Position numbers and translations under genes: made by a program. Shown piece by piece: positions 35,961-47,816 of a stretch of DNA of 64,000 nucleotides; the stretch's first letter is position 1; each line of letters starts with the position of its first letter. Source of the stretch: Rhizopus arrhizus (Eukaryota; Mucoromycota; Mucoromycetes; Mucorales; Rhizopodaceae); the NCBI GenBank assembly GCA_024220505.1, contig JAKZZE010000010.1, positions 1,116,001-1,180,000 of the forward strand, given 5' to 3'. The notes under the pieces are model-generated. The model was not told the DNA's origin. It made no database searches and was given only the letters and a program-made list of their open reading frames with translations.

Positions 35961-36498
35961 TTTTTAAATAAAGAATAAAAGAAGTCAATAAATTTTTTGA
36001 TTTGTTAAATATCAAAAAAAAGAAAGAAAAAAAAAAGGTAATGAGGAAAAACACAAGAAAGGCTTTGTTTAAAATAACGTTCTTATGACTTGAGTTCTTT
36101 TATGCACTGCACAATGGTAACAAGAAAAATATAGCAACTGCTGAGCACAGCTGAAAATCAATTTTGGTGTAATTTGCTAAATTTGTGAGAAAATGTTACG
36201 AGACGTGTTACAAAAACAGAAAATAGAATGAAGTTTAAAGAAATAAGAGATGCTGCTTAGCCCAAATGCCATTTTCAGTGCTCAGCAGTTGATCCACAAA
36301 GGAAAATCAAGAACAATAAGTTCACATTTGATATGTTTAGCAAAATATAGAATGATTTCGTTTGTGTAATTTTTGTGTTTTTTTATTTTTTTTTTCTTTA
36401 TTTTGAAATTCAAGATATAATAACTTTATCTTTTTCATTTTTCTTCTTCTTTTTTTTTTTTTTCCTTCTATCAACTTGATTCTTAATACTTGAATAAT
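35961..36498. promoter_or_regulatory. Divergent promoter of the two SPFH genes
   Basis: 538 bp separate the two ATGs. The sequence is AT-rich with a pyrimidine-rich tract (about 36368-36468) just before gene B. Shared by the paralogue pair, so it may coordinate them. Confidence 0.6.
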
Positions 36499-37816
36499 AT
36501 GAACTCTCAAAGCCACTATAATAAAGCAGGTAGAGTTGATTGTCTTGTTTATCAGATTTTAATTAAATAATATGATTAGATGATATAGTCGGAATAGCAG
36601 TACGTGGTGTGCAGCCTTCTTATGCCAGAGAGCTTGATATCAGTAAAGACATTCCTCACGTAAATGCTAACTTATGTCTTTATTGTGATTTGAAATCGTC
36701 TAAAACATAATTATCGTAGGGGTTTTACGAAACAATGATGACTTGTATAGGAAATACAATTGGATTCTTTGGATCAGTAAGAAAAAGAAATATTTCTGGG
36801 CTTTTGTTTATGTATTTACTCTAATGCATATAGTTCCCATGCATTGTCTGCTGCCCAAATCCATATCAACAAGTCCAGCAAGGTTTGCTTTTGCTTTTTA
36901 CGATTAAATTTTATCAAATTCAACTTTTTGATTAGGTAACGTTGGTCTTGTAGAAAAGTTTGGTAAATTCTACAAGTGCATCGATCCTGGGTTGGCAAAG
37001 GTAGATACACTAATGTAACAATGAATATAGACATATTGATCTTTACATATCACAGGTCAACCCAGTCACGGAAGATATAAAACGAATCGATATCACTATT
37101 CAAGTAACAGATATTCCTAAACAAGATGTCATTACAAAAGCAAGTAGATTTTCAATGTTTTATTCATATTTTGTTAACATGAAAGGGAATGCGTAGGATA
37201 ATGTTAGTATATCTATCGAATCAGTATTATATTGGCATATAGTTGACCCATATCAGGCAGTATATGGTGTTGATAACGTTGATCATGCATTGGTTGAAAG
37301 GTATATCCCTGTGATAGATAAAGTCTAAATGAAAGATTGAATACTTAAATTTATTCAAGAGCAAGTACTTCTTTACGAGATGTCTGCGGTGAACACACTG
37401 TACAAGATCTTATTGAAAACAGGAGCGCCATTTCAAGTGAACTACACAGGATCATTGGACCTATTGCAAAATCCTGGGGAGTCAAAGTAATAAAACTACT
37501 TTTTATTTGGAAAGGCGTATTGACTTTCTGTTACTAGATTGAATCAACACTAGTTAAAGATATCACACTTTCCAAACAACTTCAGGAATCTCTTTCCTCG
37601 GCAGCTCAAGCCAAAAGATTAGGCGAATCTCGTGTGATTAGTTCTAAAGCTGATGTGGAAGCAGCTAAACTTATGCGTGATGCTGCAGATATCCTAAATA
37701 CACCAGCAGCAATCCAAATTCGTTATTTGGAAACATTACAGGCAATGAGTCGAAATAGCAGTGGACCAAAAACCTTATTTGTCCCTCTTCCTGCTCCAAC
37801 TACAGGTGGACATTAA
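36499..37816 (+). CDS. Stomatin-like SPFH/band-7 protein B
   Basis: Nine exons: 36499-36529, 36580-36659, 36720-36776, 36834-36882, 36936-37000, 37056-37139, 37197-37300, 37360-37486 and 37538-37816; 291 aa. It is collinear with protein A: FPCIVCCPNPYQ, NVGLVEKFGKFYKCIDPGL, VLYWHIVDPYQAVYGV and WGVKIESTLVKDITLS. It has a shorter N-terminus and C-terminus. The intron after residue 121 starts with GC (GCAAGT), a GC-AG intron. Several intron positions are shared with gene A, so the pair arose by inverted duplication and then diverged well below the identity seen in the 9-kb repeat. Confidence 0.92.
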
Positions 37817-38009
37817 CACTGACCATTTTTAAAATAAAAAAGTATATCACAAGTATTATGTGTCCATCATCAATGAAAAAAAAATAGTGTCTTATGTTTC
37901 ATTCCTTTTGTCTATTTTTTAATGTGTGTAATCAAATATCAAGTATACGAACGTGTGAATATGTGCACACATATGTTGATGTAAGTATGGAATAAACAAT
38001 CTCTTTCTT

Positions 38010-38918
38010 TTAGCCAATCTTTCCTTGGTGAGCTCCCTAGCTCATTTTTAAAATGCTATTAATGTTGCCTTCCATATAGAAAGCAGTTTCGAGCAAAACA
38101 TCATCTTTATCACCCAAAATTTCCTTAAAGAAACCTATAGTATCTTGAAGCATGCTAGGGTGTGCCCTATAACCAGCAAAGACATGAGCAACAGCGAAAG
38201 GTTGAGACAAGAAACATTGACTTTTAAGGGTACTTTCGATAGCGAGTTGTTTTCTTCAGACAATTCGTACATGGCTAAAACGGTAATGGTGTCTTGTAAA
38301 GGCTTGCTGTTTTGAAGAATTTGTTGAACTTCAGTAGCGACCTTATGATGCTCATCACCAGTAATATGAGCAATCAAGATACAAAACTTGGGGTCAAGAG
38401 AGTCGACAGCAGAGTAAATATTCAATTGAGCAATAGAACAAGAAAAAATAAATAAAAAGCACGTAGATAGCCTTTTATTGATATTTCTTATGCCTTCTAT
38501 ACCATCCATAACAATAGTGCGAACAGTATTTCACCAACTTGTTGAGTAGCTTTCAGACCAAGCCGTTTGCCAGAGAGAGCTTGGACTTCAAGAGTTTTCA
38601 AGATGATTCGCAAATTTTCTTATCCAAATGGACATTGACAACAGCACCAATAATAAAATTACAATAAATTCTATTAGTGTTACTTTTTCCAAAACAGTCA
38701 GTTGATGTACTACAGAAGTTCTACCAACTTTAACTGAATAGTTGCACGTTGTACAGTTGAAATGGCGGCTCTACATTTTTATGTCTTTACTGTTTATATA
38801 TCTTTATACTCTTATGACCAAATTACTTTGTAGCAGCTTCGGAAGCAATATTGGCATTAACCTTCTGAGAGCGAAGGGAATTACGAGGACTTAAGGCAAG
38901 AGCACGAATGAATGACAT
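38010..38918 (-). pseudogene. ATP2: ATP synthase beta subunit pseudogene, internally deleted
   Basis: Minus-strand pieces follow mitochondrial F1-beta in order. MSFIRALALSPRNSLRSQ resembles a presequence (from 38918). IIGAVVNVHLDK and MDGIEGI correspond to the N-terminal barrel. The reading then jumps to IYSAVDSLDPK, EVQQILQNSKPLQDTI, MYELSEEN, LSQPFAVAHVF and a degraded C-terminus. The nucleotide-binding domain with its P-loop (roughly 300 residues) is absent. Several frameshifts and stops are present, so no product is expected. Confidence 0.85.
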
Positions 38919-39051
38919 GTTTCTTACGATAGGGGAAGGTGTTTTTGTTTTGAAATTCAAAATCTACTTTTACCCTGAAGAAATGCCACTGTCAAAGATT
39001 ACTTTAAGAGTCCAAATACCGAATAATAGTTTTTATTTACACAAAAAGAAT

Positions 39052-40584
39052 CTAAATGCCATCATTGGCATGTCTTCCCCATCGTAAAACTTCCATTGTA
39101 AATTTACTTGGTTCAATCTTATCTTCCTTCATTTGGTTGTATGTCTCCTTGACCATTTCCCAGTTACCTGCCTTGGCCCATGCTCGCATCACGATGGTAT
39201 ATAGCACAACATTAAGTTCAATTCCACCTTTCTTTAGCTCCTCAAGTATACCTTGGCATGACATTGGATCGGGAATAAAAGCATGAGCAAGCATGAGTGT
39301 TGCATATGTAACCAGTGTGGGTTGAATATGTCGTGCCTTCATATCTGAATAGACCTGAGCAACCATAGAAAGATCATTGTGTCGCAGAAAAGCACGCATA
39401 AATGAAGTGTATGTAAAGACATTGGCTCCCAAAAAGTAGGGCGATTCAGTTGGTATTGGGTTTAATAATGATTCCTTGTATTCATTGTAATAGCTCTTGA
39501 TCGTTTCGATGCTTGCGCTTGAAATGACCGCGTTCAACAAGACATTTCGTGTATGATTCGTCGGTTTTAGTTTGTGTGGTGACTGTAAATTGAAGAACTC
39601 GTTAAACAATTTAACAGCATATTCATTGTCATTTTGTTTAACATGCATTCCCATCAGTGTCGTTGCTACAATTTCATTCACATCTACTCGTTGATTTTGC
39701 ATCAATTCAAACACTCTCCATGCTTCATCTATGCGACTTTCTTGCCCCAAACCGTGTAAAATGATAGCAAATGTGTAAACGTCTGCTTTTAACCCAGCCT
39801 CTAGTAAGTTTCCCCAAAACTTCAAAGCAGATGCCATATCAAGTTGTTTGACAGAGTTATACATCAAGACATTATAAGTCACTAAGGATGGCTTAATCCT
39901 CTTTTTCAACATAAGGCGGAACATGTCTTCAGCTTTAGAAATATCAGCACAGCGCATGAATCCATCAATTAAACTGGTATAAATATAAGAATCTGGTGCA
40001 ACTCTATTTCGAAGCATACGATCAAGCCATTTTCGTGCCCGTATCATATCTGACTGTTTACAATATCCGTTGATGATCATAGCATATGTCTGAACGGTAG
40101 GCATGATTCGTTGGCTTTCCATCTCACGCAAATAAAAAATGGCCTTGTTTACTCGATCTTCCATTATAGCGTAAATAATTCGCTTGTTGTACTCTTCTAC
40201 TGTCTTTGGTCTGTCTTTTTTACGCTTCATCATATGCCCGTTCACGACGATCTCCTTCCCGTCCTTTGATTTTCGTTTTATGGGAATAAATATTTTTTTG
40301 CCACGACTTTTCCGAGAAGGATCTTGTTTGCCATCGATGAGGCCAATGGATGCATCATTTTTGGTATCTAGGTTGTCTTCAAGACATGGAATTGCTTGTG
40401 TAGTATAAAGCTTGCTTCTGTACCTGAATGGTGTAGTTTCATTACTGTATTTAAATGTTGTCAATAGACGATGGCGGTTTGAAAAGCATCTTGAAGGAAT
40501 GTCGGTAGATATTGGTCTGGAGATGATTGCTCGCAAAACATCGACTATAACAGACCTTGGAGATGAAAGATGTCTAATCAACAT
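39052..40584 (-). CDS. Mitochondrial pentatricopeptide-repeat protein
   Basis: Single exon, 510 aa from the ATG at 40584. The first 60 residues are rich in Arg and Ser with few acids, as in a mitochondrial presequence. A basic linker (GKKIFIPIKRKSKDGK) follows. From about residue 160 to the end there are about ten 35-residue PPR motifs (for example TYAMIINGYCKQSDMIRARK, YTSLIDGFMRCADISKAEDM, TYATLMLAHAF). PPR proteins bind specific RNA stretches in mitochondria and control processing, stability or translation. The RNA target cannot be read safely here. A T-rich tract and TATAAAA lie 35-40 bp upstream. Confidence 0.93.
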   Translation of the reverse strand: MLIRHLSSPRSVIVDVLRAIISRPISTDIPSRCFSNRHRLLTTFKYSNETTPFRYRSKLYTTQAIPCLEDNLDTKNDASIGLIDGKQDPSRKSRGKKIFIPIKRKSKDGKEIVVNGHMMKRKKDRPKTVEEYNKRIIYAIMEDRVNKAIFYLREMESQRIMPTVQTYAMIINGYCKQSDMIRARKWLDRMLRNRVAPDSYIYTSLIDGFMRCADISKAEDMFRLMLKKRIKPSLVTYNVLMYNSVKQLDMASALKFWGNLLEAGLKADVYTFAIILHGLGQESRIDEAWRVFELMQNQRVDVNEIVATTLMGMHVKQNDNEYAVKLFNEFFNLQSPHKLKPTNHTRNVLLNAVISSASIETIKSYYNEYKESLLNPIPTESPYFLGANVFTYTSFMRAFLRHNDLSMVAQVYSDMKARHIQPTLVTYATLMLAHAFIPDPMSCQGILEELKKGGIELNVVLYTIVMRAWAKAGNWEMVKETYNQMKEDKIEPSKFTMEVLRWGRHANDGI

Positions 40585-41619
40585 TCTATTTTGCTTTTCC
40601 AATCAGGAAATTTTCAATTTATAAAACGTTTTTTTTATTTTTTAATTTTTTTTTTTGCAGCCCTGTCAAATACAAAAAAAAATTATGGAGTTGAAAAAAA
40701 TATTTCTGGCGTGTTATATGACTGCTATTCAAATTATTTGATGACATCAAATTTTAATTGAAGCATATGATTGGTACATTTACTTTTATCAACTCAATGA
40801 TTAAATATACAGCTTTTTTTGATTGTAAATGTGTTCAGTTATTAGACGTTTTATTTAAAGAGAAGGCAAAGTGAATATGAGCTCATCGCTAGCAGTAATG
40901 ATCAACAAAGACAATTGGGAACATACAGCGCCGCCTGTGCCAGTTTGCGGAAATCAAAATTAAGTTAAATCAGTTTGTTCTCTCAATGATATTTGTAATT
41001 CTTATAAAATTGGTAACCCAAAATAATTCAGAAGCTATAGAGCTTTTTAGATAGAAGAAAGATGTCCTTTATCAAATGTTGTCAATTGGTTATATTTATA
41101 TATTCTTAAAGGGGCTTAATCATCATTTCTTTGTCTTGAAATGCAGAATAATCGGGACTTCTTTTGGCTTGGGTTTTGGGTTGGGATCGATGCTTTAAAG
41201 GTTCGGTAACGCATTCTATATTTGGAAGGTGTATCCTATTGTATTTCCATTGGGTCATCTCTACATTTAGTTTCTGTTTCTTTGTTCACAGAAATGATAC
41301 TTTATTGTGTAAGAATGAAAAAAAGAGTCTGTTCAATACAAACAACGATTTAGAACATAACAATGTGGTTTAGGGTCCGAGATAGTACGATATGAATTGT
41401 GTGGGTTGTTTATTGTACATAGCACTTTGTGCTATAGATGCTAACAGTCGGATAGCAATTTAACACGACATCAAAAAAATCGCAAAAATCATTTTGACTT
41501 TCCGCAAGTTAGCACAAGTAGCACTGTATGATGGTTCCACATGAAAACGTTAGAATGCAAAAGCTTATAACCTTTTTTTCTTTTTCTTTTTGCTTCTTTT
41601 ATTATTGTTTAAAATAAAA
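40585..41619. other. Intergenic, no supported gene
   Basis: About 1 kb, AT-rich. Near 41150-41195 a Gly-rich reading (GTSFGLGFGLGS) resembles the glycine motif of MIC10-type proteins, but flanking coding sequence and start are missing, so it is not called. Confidence 0.5.
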
Positions 41620-41915
41620 ATGTCTGGAAAGGAACTTGAATTTTGGCAAGATAAACTTTTGGGGAAAATTGTCCTTAAAGATGACAAAGTAACTACACTT
41701 GCTGAAGGCGAGGTAAAATTATGCTAACCATTGCATTAAAAATATTCATTTTAATTTTTTTTTTTTTAAAAAAAAAGTACGTCCACATAAAGGACTTGCC
41801 GAAGCCCAACCGAGTCCTTTCTCCTGGCAGTATTGCGACTAGGGATTACAGAAAAGAGCGGCTTAATGTCCATGTAGATGACGACATGAGAGTGACTGGG
41901 CTTAATTATGGCTAA
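41620..41915 (+). CDS. Small cytosolic protein of the I78 peptidase-inhibitor type
   Basis: Two exons, 41620-41712 and 41778-41915, encode 76 aa. The C-terminal half (LSPGSIATRDYRKERLNVHV, ending in VTGLNYG) fits the I78 inhibitor fold: a Pro-Gly reactive-loop stretch, then D-[FY]-R-x-[DE]-R-[LV]-x-V-x-[VL]-D. The N-terminal part (ELEFWQDKLLGK) replaces the usual FxGK region. No signal peptide is visible, so it would act inside the cell, possibly against vacuolar or cytosolic serine proteases. A T12 run precedes the splice acceptor. Confidence 0.75.
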
Positions 41916-42094
41916 ACGTACAAAAATGAGACAGTGACGTGAAGATTGACAATCCTCAAATAAACACAATAAGCAAAGAGCATTCGCTTACACTGCGTGC
42001 TTTTTTGAAAAGACACAATGTCTCGATGGCCTTATTAGAGTGAAGCCCTACGTAGGATGGAGGCTACAGTGTCCTTTTTTTTTTTTTACAAGTT

Positions 42095-44115
42095 TTATTC
42101 AGTGATCCAGTATGTGCTTCGTTTAAACCATTTGTTTAGCAAGATATCGTAATCTTTCAAGATGAAGCTGCATACAATAGACATGAATTGTGATATACAA
42201 GCATAATTACTCTGATACGCTTCTTTCACCAGGGACTCTCGTTTTCCAGCTTTTTCTATCAGTGATTCTAATTTTGAGTCCCAAGTTTCTGATGAGCGTC
42301 ATGGTTAGTAAAGTATATAGTTCATTTTTCTATCATTACCTAAAACCTTGGCATCAGTCAATAGTTTGATTAAAGTCTTTATGTACAATTGATTCTGTTC
42401 ATCATTCCTAATAATAAAGATAAACACAGATGGCTTGGATCATTCGAGTTCTGCTTACGGTATATTGTTACGTGAAGAGTCAAATCTCATCTTGGACAGT
42501 TTCGAGCTCCAGTTGACGATCGTCTTTACAAAATATTAGGTTCCTTGTTCTTCACGCCCCCCAAAATATATTTACCTGTGATGTTCGGTGGATCGAATCC
42601 CGATTTGAATTTCCGGCGTGCTGCTTGTTCATTTGAATAGGAGGCACTGGACATCCCAATTTTCGCATCAGGGTATCATTGATCTGATTCAAAGTCTGTC
42701 TGAGTAACTTGAGCTCACTCATGACCGCGTTCATGTTTAATTCTACATTTTTGCGCGCATTCATCTTTTCTAAAACGGCAATTAATAATTCCGATGCGGC
42801 TATCTTTGCTTCAATATATGGTAAGCGAACACTTGTTTGGTACCTAAAGCTGTAGGGTGAGTCCTCGTTTTAGGACAAGTGAAAAAAAAAGGGGTTACCA
42901 CAAGTCCATGGGAGTATGTAAATTGTTTGTGATATGACCACCATACATCATACTTTCCAAAAGCCGATTCATCAAGTCAAACTTGTGGTTTTTATAAACA
43001 CAGTGATTGCCTGTGGTAGGCATCGAGGCCGCGGGACCAGCGAGAAAGGTAGTAGGATCATTTTTACAAACAGAAAGGTCAGGCAAGGGAGGAGGCTTTG
43101 AGGTTTCACTGTTGGACATGATGGAGGACGTGGACCATTTCCGACTTCGGGTTCTTCGCAAGAGAGACACCGGTCGTTTCTTTGTCTTTTCTTCTTTTTG
43201 ATGTTTACTGCCAGTATCAGAAAGGGTCCTGCTGGTCGAAACAGAAGCTTTGGGGTGTATCTCTTTACCTATGTCTTGGCTGATTGAATCAGCGTTTCCG
43301 CAAAGTGTATCAGACGTGGCATCTTCTTGCTCGCTGCTGGATTGCTCGTTGACAACTAAAGTTTCTTCTGGTATACTGAGGATGGTTGTAGGATCGTTTA
43401 TGGACGGTTCATAACATGAGCTGTCGTCCAAGATGATTTCGATTGTTTCATATTCATTTCTGTTTGTGTTCAAGTCTTTTTCAGACAATGGATTTAGGAG
43501 CGTGTCACGAGATTCATTAGTTGTACCACAATTAATTTCATTTGAATTAAATGTGTTGCTAGTGCTACTACTTTCGCTTTCAGACAAGGCAAATGACCCA
43601 GAACTTGACGTATTTTCTGGTCGGTTGTAGATTTCATTTGTCTTTACAAGTTCGGAAGGTAACTGTGTTGTCTGTCTGGTTTCTTCTTCGACAACAATGA
43701 TCCCTGGTGGCTTATGAGCACCATGCGTAGATTCCTTACTCAAGAGAGCAGCGTCTACGTCGGCTTTGATTTTTTCAAATGAATACTTGGGCTGCTTTTT
43801 ATAGGATTTGAGAGATAGGACAGTTGCTAGTTTTCGGTTGAAAGAAGGTGATGGGATGTCAACCTTGCGTGTTGTGTTGACAGGTACTTCAGAAGTAGTT
43901 GTAAGAGTTGACGTACTTCTTTTACGCTGCTTTTCTGAATAAGAATTAGGTTCTGTTTATGTTTTCTGCAGAGAAAACTTACTGTCTGGTTGTAAATGAG
44001 ATGTATTTTTATATTTCTTAGATGAAAGAGGGGTACTTGTAGATGATTTAGGCTTAAAAAAAGAAGGTAAGATGGGAGTGCTAGTAGAAGGCTTGGGTTG
44101 TATGGTGCTTGTCAT
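42095..44115 (-). CDS. Protein of unknown function, 595 aa, disordered with helical C-terminus
   Basis: Six exons: 44115-43983, 43952-42899, 42849-42576, 42523-42459, 42407-42340 and 42288-42095. All junctions close in frame. The first 350 residues are Ser/Thr/Lys- and acid-rich with no obvious fold. A basic patch, KKRPVSLLRRTRSRKW, may be a nuclear signal. From about 385 the protein is helical: RLPYIEAKIAASELLIAVLE, then ELKLLRQTLNQINDTLMRK, then a domain with LYIKTLIKLLTDAKVLETWD and QFMSIVCSFILKDYDILLNK. I do not recognise the family. The long low-complexity exon followed by short exons is why its C-terminus is easily overlooked. Confidence 0.7.
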
Positions 44116-45735
44116 TTGAAAAGAGTACTAATCTATTTAAAGAATATTTTATGTGAATGAGGGAACTAGGATATTAAAGATGGCAGTAAAGTTGTAATGC
44201 AATGATAAAAAGATGTATAATTCATAATTATAAAAGTTTAGTTTTATGATTTATCGGAGATGTTTCCATGCCATTTTTAGAATATAAAATTTAATTCGAT
44301 ACAGAATACTTTTCAGGGATTCATGCTAGGCTATGGACCTTTCGGAGTTCTTGGTGTACAAACTCGGGCGTAGTTTTATATAAATTGTATTATAATTTCC
44401 ACAGAGATGCACATACTCTCTCCTGACAGGACAAGATCTGGTCAGTACCTTGATGAGAGACGAATAGAAAATGAAGGATGCATAAAGTTATAAACCAAAC
44501 TTTTGAGTACTCTTCATTAGAATGATTTTATTTCTTATTGTTACTTTGACCTCATCAAAGGATGAATCTAAAAATAGTCCTTTAGAGATTCTCCAATAAA
44601 GTATTATTCAGATTGTTAATTTCGAGTGAAACCATCATTTTTAATAAAAGCAAGGTTCAACAAAGCTAAATGGCGTTAAGCTCAACAAGGAGCTTTTTTT
44701 TATTTTATTGACACAACAAGTAAAATACTCCCCTTTTCATATCCTATAAACGATTCATGCGAATAAAAACTTGTAGGATTCACTCTAAACTTTTTTTTTT
44801 TTTTTTTGTGAGCTGTCTAGAAATCACAAGAACTTTTCATCTCTATTTTGTAAAGAGAGTTCTTCTTTATTAAGGAATTGAATACAAAAAGAACCAGAAC
44901 AGTCTATCGGTTCATGGCACAAAGAGGGGTGGAAGGGGACACTGCATTTGTTGATCACACATGGATTGAGAGTTGCATATTCTCAAAGAAATCAACTTGT
45001 GTGATACAGTGTCCTCTAGACAATTTTCGTTTCAAAAGCAAACAGAATAGTCTCAAGCATCTTCCTTTATTCTCTCTTTTGGTTATTGAACAATACCCTC
45101 TGAATACTTTATAAATTTATTTTATACTAGCAACGTGTCCAATTTGAAGGAAAAAGAAATACTTCATTCTTATTGTGTCACCCAATATCCGTGCTTCTTT
45201 TGAAAATGACCGCCTGGGGTATAGTGAGCTGTGTAACGAAATGGTTTTTTAGATTCAAAAAGTTAAATTCATCGTGTAAGCATTTTAGAACGTTTTTTTT
45301 TTTATAATAAAACTGATAGATAGAATGCTGTGATGGATGTTATTGTTGACTGTTTAGAGAAAGAGAACATGTGATTTGTTAAAGAACTAGAGTTTTTATT
45401 CATTTAACAAAAAAAGGGATAAATTGTTTTCCCTTTGAGCATTTACAGAAAACAAAAGGCTTTCAACTTGCATTGTAAAATTTAATAAAAAGATATACAG
45501 TTTATTCTCCTTTTTGTCAGTTTATAAAAAGAATTCTTTTCTATTTCTTTTGCTTTTATTTACAATAAATGAAAAAAAAAAAATTTCCTTCTTGACCCTT
45601 TTTTATATCCCTTGTTAAACATGGGCGTTTAAAGTATCTGTCAACTTACTGATCAAGCTTGCTTATTTTCGTTTTGAAGACCAAGATAAGGAACATACGC
45701 AATTTTTGAAGTGAGATGTTCAATCTGTGACGCTA

Positions 45736-45767
<32 letters not shown>

Positions 45768-46089
45768 TAGAAAGATCAAGAGCAATCATCGATTGAGTTT
45801 GATACCAAGTCAATGTTGGTATTCTTAATCTTGTTTACATTTCGAGATTCATGGTTGAAGCTTTTAATTGTACTTTTTATCCGATTTGAATAGTTTATTG
45901 TAAATAATTTTATTTTATTTGATAAAATAAATTATGTTGAAAAAAAAAAAAGAAAGGAGGGGGGGTTATTTGTTAAAAGGATGCTATTATAATAAATAAT
46001 ATGATTATCTTCTTTTATAAATATACTTTACACAAAGAAAAAAGATAACAAAGCAAAAAAAAAAAGAAAGAAAATATAAACAAAATAAT
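44116..46089. other. Long intergenic region
   Basis: Nearly 2 kb, AT-rich, with T/A homopolymers near 44790, 45290 and 45735-45760. A 78-codon frame at 44878-45114 (containing FVDHTWIESCIF) has no ATG context or homologue I can name. No gene is called. Confidence 0.5.
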
Positions 46090-47064
46090 TTAAATTAGCC
46101 ATGGACGGAAAAAGGATTTACAAAGAGTGTCTTGTTGATAATAATTGGGAATCGGATTAAGTTGTTCATTGTCAAGATCAAATAAGAGTTGATGAGGTAA
46201 TAAACTTTCAGCATTAGAAGGAAGTAAAGCATCTTCACTATCATACATAAATGGACGTTTATATTGTTCAGTCATTAGACCAGAAGTACTACTTGTAAAA
46301 GGAGTGGATGAATACCAATTGGGTTGAAATATTTTTTCACTATTCATCACAGGAAAGAACTTTTCTTTTCCGAAAAGCATGGGTGTAGTAGCCGCAGCAT
46401 GTTCTTCATCATCACCAGGAAGACTGAAATGTCTAAAGGTACAACGAGCACCATAAGGACAAGAACCAGTCTTGTGAAAAGTACGACATTTCTGTGTCTT
46501 GTATTTCGGGTGTCGTTCAATCTCTCTTAAATCTTGTGCACCGTGAGCATACTGACATTTAGTTCCGTATCTACACTGACCAGTCTCTTCCCAGTTACGA
46601 CAAAGTTCAGTTTTATAAAGATTCTTTTGTTTCTTTTCATTTTCAATCATCTTTTTGTTCTTTTTAGTATTCTTTGTATATTCAATCAGTGAATCATTAT
46701 CAGAATCCATTTCTTCTTTTTTCATATTGGCTAAGCAAAGGAAAAAAAAAAAAGTCAGATTTTATTGGTTTGTTCCAGAAAAAAAAAAACTTTTTATAAA
46801 TCCCCCTCCTCCTATCCCCCCCCCTTCCCTCCCCTGCTTCCCCTTTTTTTTTATTTTATATTACTTACAGTTCACTTCACGCTTCTTTAAATGTTTTTGA
46901 GCTTGATGATGAGATGATTTTGTAGAATTAGTTGAATCACTTTCTTCTTCAGAAAAGCTTTCAGAAGTAGAAATAGTAGGCTTGATTAATTTGCTGTTAT
47001 CCAAATAAAAGTTGTAACTGCGATTGTTTTCTTGTAAAGTAATATCAAGTGGAAATAAAGACAT
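46090..47064 (-). CDS. Tristetraprolin-type tandem CCCH zinc-finger protein
   Basis: Two exons, 47064-46869 and 46730-46090, encode 278 aa. Two C-x8-C-x5-C-x3-H fingers, each with the TTP lead-in, are at residues about 109-128 (YKTELC before [20 protein letters not shown]) and 147-166 (YKTQKC before [20 protein letters not shown]), separated by 18 residues as in the ZFP36/Cth1 family. The acid/Ser-rich N-terminus and disordered C-terminus are typical. The family binds AU-rich elements in 3' UTRs and recruits deadenylases such as CCR4-NOT. Yeast relatives respond to iron shortage; whether this one does is unknown. Confidence 0.94.
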
Positions 47065-47816
47065 AGATGCTGTTGAAGCTTAATAATAAAGAAGGAGAAA
47101 GAAAAAGAGAAAAAGAAAGTGTCAAAATAAGCTGTCCTTTTTATATACTTTTTTTTTTTTTTTTTTTTTTCCCCGACATTAAAAAAATTTATCATTCAGT
47201 CACTCCACTTCCCTAATTCTTCGTTCACAGCCGGCGTCCATTTTGATTTGTGGGATTATTTCTCTTTTTGGTTTGAAAAGATGCGCTTTTAATTTTACAC
47301 ACCGACAACTAGGCTTGATTGGGTTCACTCAATGAGATGTGTTCTTTTGTAAACATGTGACCGGATATTGAATTGATGGCTCAAGTTACACTCAATTTCA
47401 TTCTTACTGATTGGTTTATCCCCTTCTTTTCATGCACTTTTTCCCTTTTTTTTTTTTTATTCCCCCCTTCTTTTAAGAAAAACAAAAACCATCTTTGTCA
47501 ATTCACGAGCATAAACCACATCATTACAAAAAAACGTCAACCGCAGTGATTTTTTTTTATGCAAAAAAAAAAAACTGCGCAAGAAAAAAAAAAAAGAATC
47601 AGTGCGTATGTCAAACTCAGCCACTGCAAAAATAAATATGTTTAGTTTTTTTTTGTTTTTTTTGGGGGGAAGGGAATCATTCGATAAAGGTCACACCACG
47701 TCATTTTCTTTCTCTCTCTCTTTCTCTCCCCCTTTTTTTTTCTTTGCTTGTCTGTCAATTGCTCCTCTTATAATAAATGGCATGTTAAACCTTTTTTTTT
47801 AAAAAAAAAAAAAATC
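47065..47816. other. Intergenic with many homopolymers
   Basis: About 750 bp with T- and A-runs (47150-47170, 47565-47600, 47790-47814) and a CT-rich tract at 47709-47742. No gene seen. It probably carries the promoter of the CCCH gene and its 5' UTR. Confidence 0.6.

Noticed and set aside
41164..41373. 69-aa ORF near a Gly-rich MIC10-like motif
   Set aside because: The Gly motif and the ORF are in different frames. No start, splice sites or second half of MIC10 could be joined.
44878..45114. 78-codon ORF with a BRCT-like WIESCI stretch
   Set aside because: Too short for a BRCT domain, no ATG, no neighbouring exons.
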